Origin: Dioscorea cayenensis subsp. rotundata
Taxonomy: Eukaryota > Streptophyta > Magnoliopsida > Dioscoreales > Dioscoreaceae
Assembly (NCBI RefSeq): GCF_009730915.1
Contig: NC_052482.1
Coordinates: 21,375,912-21,439,911 of the forward strand
Direction of reading: 5' to 3'
DNA: 64,000 bases
The notes beneath the pieces are model-generated. The model was given only the letters and a program-made list of their open reading frames with translations, ran no database searches and was not told the origin of the DNA. Of the stretch, positions 57,921 to 64,000 are shown in pieces. Numbering within the stretch: position 1 is the stretch's first letter; every line of letters starts with the position of its first letter. Made by a program: the position numbers and the translations under genes.

Positions 57921-59034
57921 TAAGATTGTTTGGTTTACGCATGTTAGTTTCCTGAGCTAGTTCCGACGAATGCTGATGAAGAAATATTTGTTCAGGCCAA
58001 CCGTCGGTTGGATGCTATTGCTCGAACCGCTTGCTCGAAGGCAAGATGAGACGGCAACCTCTTCCGTGCGCGCTCGACGCCGTTCTCCTACTTCCAGCCT
58101 AAAACGCGCACGCATTCCTCGAGGCCGAAGAAGCCCTCGCCTACCCCGCCCGACCATGGCAGAGCCCCCGCCGGCACTAGGTGAAGATGTCACTACAACT
58201 CTTCCGCGGGCTTGCGATTTTGATGACCGAGTTCTCTCGGCATCGCTCGAGTTGAGGCGTTGGAAGGCGGTCACACTCACGATCATTGCGCCTTCCCTCC
58301 AAACAAATGAAGCACCGGGGACGGACGCCCGTCGAGTCGACGACGAGGACATCATCGGGGTGGTCATTCGAAGGCGGCCTCATTCGAAGAGGCTTGCAGA
58401 AAGAAAAACAATAATGCCTCCGTCTCCACCCGCGGTGATGATAAAAACAATAGCGGCACCATCGGTCGGTGATGGTATTCTTGATGATGACATGCCCGTC
58501 ACGGTGGAGGAGATCGCAGATGACACTGAGATTGCCGCGGTGGATAAGATCGTTGACTCTGTTGTTAACGACAACATGAACCCGATGGAGCCAGGCGTCG
58601 GCGATCTGCGGCATCAAAGATGGACACAATCCACGAAGAACAACAACCGACCAGCGTTGTATGCGCCTTGATGTTGTTGCTGTGGCCGTGGCTAAGAAGG
58701 TCGTTGACTCTATCCTCAACGAACTCGAAGTCACGGTGGAACTAACGGCCGACCTTGCCGCATCGAAGGCAGACACAATCCCACAACAACAAGAAGCATG
58801 TAAGGAAGTGTCTCCCGTTGATGCTGTCGTCGTGCCCCCATCGAAGGAAGGGAATGCCGCCGAAATGGAGACGAGAGAGAAGAACAATGCCAATAAAAAA
58901 ATTAGAAGAAGTTCGGAAAGTCTTCATTCTGAAGAAGAAAAAATACGTTGGTCAATCGCGCCTCAACAAGTACCAGCAGGAGTTGATAAGGATCTTCCTC
59001 AACTACCCTATGGACAAGTAAGTTTGAAGTTTTT

Positions 59035-59300
59035 AGGGTATTGTTTAAACTATTATATGTTACCATTTAAGTAAGAGCGTTAATGTCTAACCATCACAAA
59101 TAGCATTTAAACTATTACATGTTACCCTTTAAGTATTACAGTTAACATTCAAACATTTAATATAGCATTTAAATATATAGATGTTAATCTTTAACTATTA
59201 TACGTTACCATTTAATTTATATCGTTAACATTTAAATATTTTACATAGAATTTTAAATCTTGTTGTATCAGTTAAATATTTACAATATTGTTTACGTATC
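59035..59300. repeat. CATTTAA/GTTTAA-type array 3
   Basis: About ten motifs (TGTTTAAAC, CATTTAAG, CATTTAAAC, TTTAAATA) at about 18-30 bp spacing in the intron between the linker exon and the first protease exon. Confidence 0.7.
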
Positions 59301-59836
59301 TATGTTCCGTTCAACCATAGCACTGTCGTGTGGAAGAATGACTCTGTCAGCACCACACGGTCCAGTCTATTCGACCTGCTTGAGGGGAAGGAGATGGTTG
59401 CAGACGATGTGATGGACGCTTTTGTATGTATATTGCAAAAGTCGATGAGTGTAGTGCCATATCGTTATAAGAAGCGCACCTCCATCACACGACCACTGGC
59501 GTTGTTCATGTCAAAGCAGGGCGACGACGCACATGAATCCATTATGGCTATGATCGGAGATGCCACACGCAACGTGCATGAAGTTGACATTGTCATCCTC
59601 CCGATAATTATGAGTGGCCACTTCCATGTCGTCGTCCTTGACAATGACAAACAAGAATACATGCATTATTCTTCATGCCAAAGCGAGGAATACGATAAAA
59701 ACGCGCTAGAAATGGTAAGTGCTTTAATAATTTGTGTTTGAGTAATAGTGTTCGGTAAATAATCGGCATTCTAATATCAACTTGTATATCTCGACAGCGA
59801 AACCTATTCGACCTTTGTATCGACAAGGAGTTGGGC

Positions 59837-60718
59837 TAGGGCTGTAAACGAGCCGAGCCGAGCTTTACCTTGTTCAAGCTTGGCTTGTTACTATTTAATC
59901 GAGCTTGAACTCGAGCCGAGCTTTCTTCGAGCTTCATTTTTTATGTTCAAGCTTGTCTCGTTACTTATTTTAACCGAGCTCGAGCTCTAATCGAGGCTTC
60001 TTTCGAGCTTCGTGCTCGAGCTCGACTTGTTAAGAAAATTCAAGCTTAGACTTAACTAGCTAACTTGATTAAGGCTTGACTATTTTTATATTTTTATTTT
60101 TTTGTATTTAGTAAAATTATTTAATGAATTATTATCAATTGTGACTCAACTCGATTTGAGTTTGATTATATTAATGATTGTTACAAATAAAATTGTAAAT
60201 GATACTATAAATGAGATTTTAATTATACAATAAACGAGTTCTTCACAAGATTTAATGAGCCGAGTTTGGTGGTGTTCAAGCTTGACTTGTTTATCTTATG
60301 GGCTCATTTAACTTAATGAACTAGTTGACTTGAGCTTTTAATGAGCTTAGCCTTAGAATAGTAGTTTATAGCCCTATATGTGTAACTCAAATTGACAACA
60401 ATGACATAGTCACATATACACCTTAATATACATATACATATACATATATATAATGTAATATAGATATATATATATATATATATAAACGAGCTCACAATCG
60501 AGCTTATAAATGAGCTTGTTCATGAGCTTGGTCACGAGCTGTGTTCGCGAGCCAAAACGAGCCGAGCTTTTGGCTGCTCAAGCTTGGCTCGTTTATTAAT
60601 CAAGCTTGAAAATGATGTTCAAGCTTGGCTCGTTTACAATATGAGCTAAACACGAACGAGCCTTTATCGAGTCGAACACCGAGCTACTCACGAACGGCTC
60701 GGCTCAAATACACCCCTA
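59837..60718. mobile_element. Complete non-autonomous hAT element, 882 bp, inside the Ulp1 exon
   Basis: Ends TAGGGCTGTAAACGAGCC (left) and TAGGGGTGTATTTGAGCC (right, reverse complement), with a perfect 8-bp duplication AGTTGGGC (59829-59836 and 60719-60726). Both arms are packed with GAGCCGAGC/GGCTCG subterminal motifs. There is no coding frame. The host reading frame before (…CIDKELG) and after (ESVTAKF…) is continuous once the insert and one duplication copy are ignored, so the insertion hit an intact exon. Related arms: 19193-19442, 31280-31372, 34112-34296. Confidence 0.95.
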
Positions 60719-61079
60719 AGTTGGGCGAGTCGGTGACCGCAAAGTTCCCGCTTGTTCACGACACTGAAACCCCACGACAAAAAAAAGGAAGTGTCGACTG
60801 CAACGTCTATGTCATGCGGTTTATCGAGCAGTTACTCGCCGATGAGAAGCTACGGCTACCGCAGACGGACGTCCCTTATTTGCGATTAAAGTATGTTTCC
60901 GCGATACTTAAGGAGGGAGGGCAGTCAAGCATCACCGCCAAAGGGGAGTGTTCGCAAGCGGGTTCATAGTCATCGTATATCGTTCTTTAGTTTTCAAATG
61001 TAAACCAGTTTAAATTCAATTCATTTTTCCGAAGAACATGACAAATTTTGTCAATGTAAATTTACATGTATCTATATTT

Positions 61080-61215
61080 ATATACTTGACTCTTTCTTTA
61101 ACAATCCAGTTTCATTGTTTAACTTGCACTTTCATTGTTTAATTATAAGTTTCATTGTTTAATTATCAACGTCATTGTTTAAATATCCATGTTACAGTTT
61201 AAGACGAACTAGTCA
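61080..61215. repeat. CATTGTTTAA array with 20-bp period
   Basis: Four consecutive CATTGTTTAA units begin exactly 20 bases apart (about 61114, 61134, 61154, 61174), followed by CAGTTTAAG. This is the most regular stretch of the element-wide motif, and lies 3' of the protease stop codon. Confidence 0.8.
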
Positions 61216-61871
61216 CTTGCGAAAATAACTATCGACCGCTTTAAACTAACAACGCCTCTACTTAAATATATGTGTTAACCCTGTAATAATAATGTTTTTC
61301 TCTGCTTTTAAAAAAATGAAAAGTTGGCACACAAATAACTTTTCTTTCTTTGTAAAAATCAGCTTTGTTTTACAATGGCTAGTCGTGCACAGCTTTCATT
61401 GTAAATATCATGTTTCGTTTTGAGGTTCTGTTCTTGTTGGATGATATTGAAGTCCGCAGAGTTCATTATCGGCTAGGGTTCTGTTTCGTTTTCATTTTCA
61501 TTATCGGCTAATGTTAAACATTCAGTTTCAGTGTATAATTATCACTTTCTCCCTTTAACTTTCTTTCTCTCTGTTTAAATTTCATTTTCTTTGTTTAAAA
61601 TTGTCTTATTGAATATCAGTGTAATTACAATGAAATGTACTTAAAATACAAATCTCAGATAGAAATAGAATGTTCACGTTAGACAATACAATACAACATT
61701 CATTTTCTTAGTAAATATCAACGTAATTACAATGGCATATACAAATCTCTGAAAAAAATAGAATGAACATTAGGCAATACAAAAATTCTCTGTTTAAGTT
61801 TCAAACTCTCCGTTGAATGCACGACGTAACCATCACGGACCTCAAAATCGTCAAAGTACACCTTCAAATAG

Positions 61872-62187
61872 GGTGTCCAGAACACTCGCTCCAGTCAGAC
61901 CACATTTTCTTCTAGATCAAGTCCCTTTTAAAGGATATGTGATGAGCCTTCTTCTGGTAATCATCCACAATCAACTTGTAAGTGAAATCTTCTTTTCTTG
62001 ACAAAGTCGAAACGCACTTCCGTCACTGCTTACCCGTAGAGCATTTCAACTTGGCCAGGAAAAAGCAAGTTTTCACCTACAGGTTGTTTATGGATGACGT
62101 ACTAGAGGAAAACAATCATGACACATCCTGTAAAAAGTCTCTGATCTAAAAAATGTGGTTTGAATGGAGCGAATGTTGTGAACACCA
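61872..62187. repeat. Inverted duplication, arms about 130 bp, spacer about 57 bp
   Basis: 61872-62000 matches the reverse complement of 62058-62187 with roughly 70-75% identity by eye. Each arm, read outward from the centre, encodes a similar peptide: 'FTYRLFMDDVLEE' then 'KMWFEWSEC' on the plus strand, and 'FTYKLIVDDYQKK' then 'KMWSDWSEC' on the minus strand. Both share an in-frame stop between the two blocks. It sits in the 3' part of the large element. Confidence 0.8.
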
Positions 62188-62439
62188 AGTTTTCGACTCG
62201 ACAGGATGACCATCACACAAGAAGAAGAGGAAGGAGAGTGGTTGTATGTTAACGAAATGGTTCTTCCTTCCCATTTATACTGCGAAATCCAACAGCCTGC
62301 TGCCGCTTCGGCTTCCGATTTTAATGAAGGCCGGGAGTGGAAACGCTTGGGGAACCGAGCGTGTATTAGTCACGCTGGGAGACCAAAAGACACGGTTGCG
62401 TTGTATATTTTTAAGCGGATTCAAATGTATTTTTACACG

Positions 62440-62990
62440 ATAAATTAAAACTTTTAAACGAGAAGCAAAATATTTAAACTGTAATAGACATATTTAAATA
62501 TAAAGTTCAATATTTAAACAATAATAAGAAGTATATACACAATACACAATGCCTACTCGACAACAGATTCATTGATGATCTGCGATTGTGACCGAAGCGT
62601 GCAGATGGCTACAAGGCATCTCGCGGATCTCGGACGCTCACGACTAGATCCTCTTCGCCTCAGGGACGCCCTGTGTTGCCTTCTCGCTCTACGATTTTTC
62701 GTCCTTCAGTACAGCGGTCATGAAACGACAGTGCAGATTGCAAGCCCTCTTGAACCCCACAATACACGCACTGAAAGAAAAGAATGCACGCTTAAACACC
62801 AAATAAGAAGAAGAAAAAGAAGAACAAGAACAAGAACAAGGACAAGAACAACAAGATATGAACCTTCTAAACTTTGTTTGAGAAAAAAAGCAAGTGAGGC
62901 AAAAAAATTGCAAAAACTATGAATAAATTTTTTGGACATGATATGATTGGGCGTCATTTTCCCCTCCTTTTGTAAAGGCAAAAATGAAAT
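62440..62990. other. 3' part of the large element
   Basis: More 'atttaaac' motifs (62450-62530), then a GC-richer patch (62570-62800) and a GAAGAA/CAAGAA repeat (62805-62860). No protein recognised on either strand. Confidence 0.4.
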
Positions 62991-63257
62991 TTCATATCAT
63001 AAACCTACTTACCGCCGGGGGGTTAAAGGGAATGTAAAATATAACAAACGGCTGTCCGGGGTGTGTAAAAGTTGGAGGATGTTTTGAGAAGTTTTGAAAA
63101 TTACGATGGGTGAACAGTAATTTTCCTTTTTTTTTAAACAAAACCCTTATTGTTATACAAATTTGCAAAAGCCATGACATCTCATTCTTTTCCGTCTCCC
63201 TGATTCTTGTCTTTTTGATGCGGATGCAAGAGTAAGCAAGCACCAGGCTCGGTCCGC

Positions 63258-63260
63258 TCT

Positions 63261-63293
<33 letters not shown>
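63258..63293. repeat. GA microsatellite in the leader of the last gene
   Basis: (GA)n about 17 bases before the ATG at 63310, likely in the 5' UTR. Confidence 0.85.
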
Positions 63294-63296
<3 letters not shown>

Positions 63297-63309
63297 CAAA
63301 CCTCGGAGC

Positions 63310-64000
63310 ATGGCCTCCGGCCAGGATTCCGCTGGGACGACGCTGATGGATCTCATCACATCGCATCCCTCTGAAGTCGCTGCTACCAGCATTTCGTCCA
63401 ACTCCCCGGCTCCCTCCTCCACGCTTGGCAAGCCCACGACCACGGAGCGGAAGCCCAAGAGGGCTTCTCTGATGCAGATCCAGAATGATACCATTGCCGT
63501 AGCCAAGGCCCTCAATCCAGTCAAAGCCATTCCACAACGACAAAAATAGGAAGGTTCCCTCCTTCTCTTTTCTTTTTGTTTCTCGTTTCTTATTTTTTTC
63601 GATGTTCAATAGTGATATGCGGGTAACATACATAGTCTTTGATCCTAAAAAAATGAAATAAGGACTTGTTGAATAACATGATCCCAATTATTTATTGCAG
63701 CCTGTTTCATACGCTCAACTGGCACGTAGTATCCATGAGCTTGCCGCAACATCAGATCAGGTGGCCCATCATCTCTGTGATTCAAATTGCATCTAGGATG
63801 ATGTGACTCTAATATTTAAATTTGATTGCTTGTGGTGTTCAGAAAGCCTCCCAGAAGCGGTTGTTGCATCATGTGTTCCCTAAACTTGCTGTATACAACT
63901 CAGTGGATCCTTCTTTAGCTCCATCTCTCCTCATGGTATGCTCCTTCTACTTACTACTACCACATTCTTTATCAATTTAGATGCATACTTTCTCGTAGCC
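63310..64000 (+). CDS. ARM-repeat-type protein, N-terminal exons (runs off the window)
   Basis: Exon 1 starts at 63310 (MASGQDSAGTTLMDLITSHPSE...) and continues 'RKPKRASLMQIQNDTIAVAKALNPVKAIPQRQK'. Exon 2 is about 63701-63760 (PVSYAQLARSIHELAATSDQ) and exon 3 about 63841-63935 (KASQKRLLHHVFPKLAVYNSVDPSLAPSLLM), each with AG and GT borders. From memory the order fits a conserved plant protein annotated as ARM-repeat superfamily, which I cannot name. Problem: after RQK the frame meets TAG (63547-63549) and there is no GT donor at the phase-0 position; the nearest GT (63554) is out of phase. Exons 2 and 3 are intact, so the first donor looks lost or misassembled. Confidence 0.7.

Larger units (their letters stand above)
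56913..60969 (+). pseudogene. Transposon-borne DUF1985-like and Ulp1 (C48) cysteine-protease gene, disrupted
   Basis: Pieces in order: 'WVELKVHMIPRHREIIRRTPIRD' region (56960-57090), 'VKLLMVYLTGTILFP...DYVDDLHAMRRYA' (57330-57450), which fits the DUF1985-type domain of plant transposon proteins, a low-complexity basic/acidic linker (57965-58980), then the protease: exon 58755-59017 ending 'LNYPMD', exon 59321-59714 with 'GHFHVVVLDNDKQEYMHYSS', and exon 59798-60969 with 'GSVDCNVYVMRF'. The His (GHFH) and Cys (DCN) positions of the C48 peptidase family are present; the usual Asp after the His seems replaced. Stops and frame changes occur upstream, and a hAT element splits the last exon. SUMO-protease-like function is known for the family; this copy cannot make it. 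Confidence 0.75.
56024..63126 (+). mobile_element. Large Mutator-like element carrying a DUF1985/Ulp1-type gene
   Basis: The ends GGTAGAATTGCC (left) and GGAAAATTACTG (right, inward) form a short inverted repeat, and both continue into similarly organised A/C-rich subterminal DNA (compare 'gaaaaatgccctt' at 56185 with the inward 'catttttgcctttac' at 62980). Flanks are T-rich (TTTTTTTAA at 56015-56023 against a T run followed by AA at 63127-63137), compatible with but not proving a 9-bp duplication. The interior holds a broken Ulp1-protease gene (56913-60969) but no recognisable transposase. Plant Mutator-like elements with Ulp1 genes (Kaonashi type) are the known precedent. A small relative lies at 21631-22078. 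Confidence 0.6.

Noticed and set aside
58177-58893. 238-codon minus-strand open frame
   Set aside because: Opposite the linker region of the Ulp1-type gene; Ser/Thr/Cys-rich and without domain, explained by composition.
61080-61215. CRISPR-like regular repeat
   Set aside because: Unit is a 10-bp motif at 20-bp period inside a plant transposon; no spacer structure, and the genome is eukaryotic.

Overview
This window is nuclear DNA from the end of a flowering-plant chromosome. It opens with about 345 bases of CCCTAAA-type telomere repeat read on the C-rich strand, so base 1 is at or close to the left chromosome tip. The genes are plant genes with spliceosomal introns (CYP86A fatty-acid hydroxylase, BAHD acyltransferase, plastid ribosomal protein L4, laccase, NPF8 peptide/nitrate-family transporter, ACOT13-like thioesterase). 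Intergenic DNA is AT-rich and dense in plant transposon types. I lean towards a monocot with a moderate genome size, but nothing here fixes the species. One run of exactly 1000 N (25772-26771) is an assembly gap.

Layout. 1-14 kb: telomere, gene-poor subtelomere, a Ty3/gypsy-like LTR region on the plus strand, a complete solo LTR on the minus strand (8315-12063, 5-bp target duplication) with a complete non-autonomous hAT element nested inside it (10231-11618, 8-bp duplication), then a decayed RTE-type LINE. 14.5-16.2 kb: intronless CYP86A gene (minus). 17.5-22.5 kb: SINE, MITE, foldback element, hAT arm, an LTR fragment carrying a PIF/Harbinger MITE, and a small Mutator-like element. 23-24.5 kb: BAHD acyltransferase (minus) whose 3' end is tandemly duplicated. 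28-36 kb: a second copia-type solo LTR, which also shows the empty site of the Harbinger insertion; a duplicated MITE; a poorly resolved gene remnant; an L1 remnant; then tRNA-Asp(GUC). 36-42 kb: RPL4, a PPR-DYW pseudogene and a six-exon laccase. 42-53 kb: L1 remnants, NPF8 transporter with a one-base frameshift, thioesterase gene. 53.6-55.2 kb: PHT4-family transporter pseudogene. 56-63.1 kb: a large Mutator-like element carrying a broken DUF1985-like/Ulp1-protease gene, itself split by an 882-bp hAT insertion. 63.3 kb to the end: the first exons of an ARM-repeat-type gene.

The host genes do not form a pathway cluster. CYP86A, BAHD and laccase all belong to families used in cutin/suberin/lignin or specialised metabolism, but they lie far apart with transposons between them, so I do not infer co-function. 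The most unusual material is the 7.1-kb Ulp1-bearing element: it carries recurrent GTTTAA arrays with about 20-30 bp spacing in its non-coding parts, an internal inverted duplication, and a small relative 34 kb away that shares its end sequence and the same type of array. The window is also useful for reconstructing insertion order, because several elements have exact target-site duplications or a paralogous empty site.
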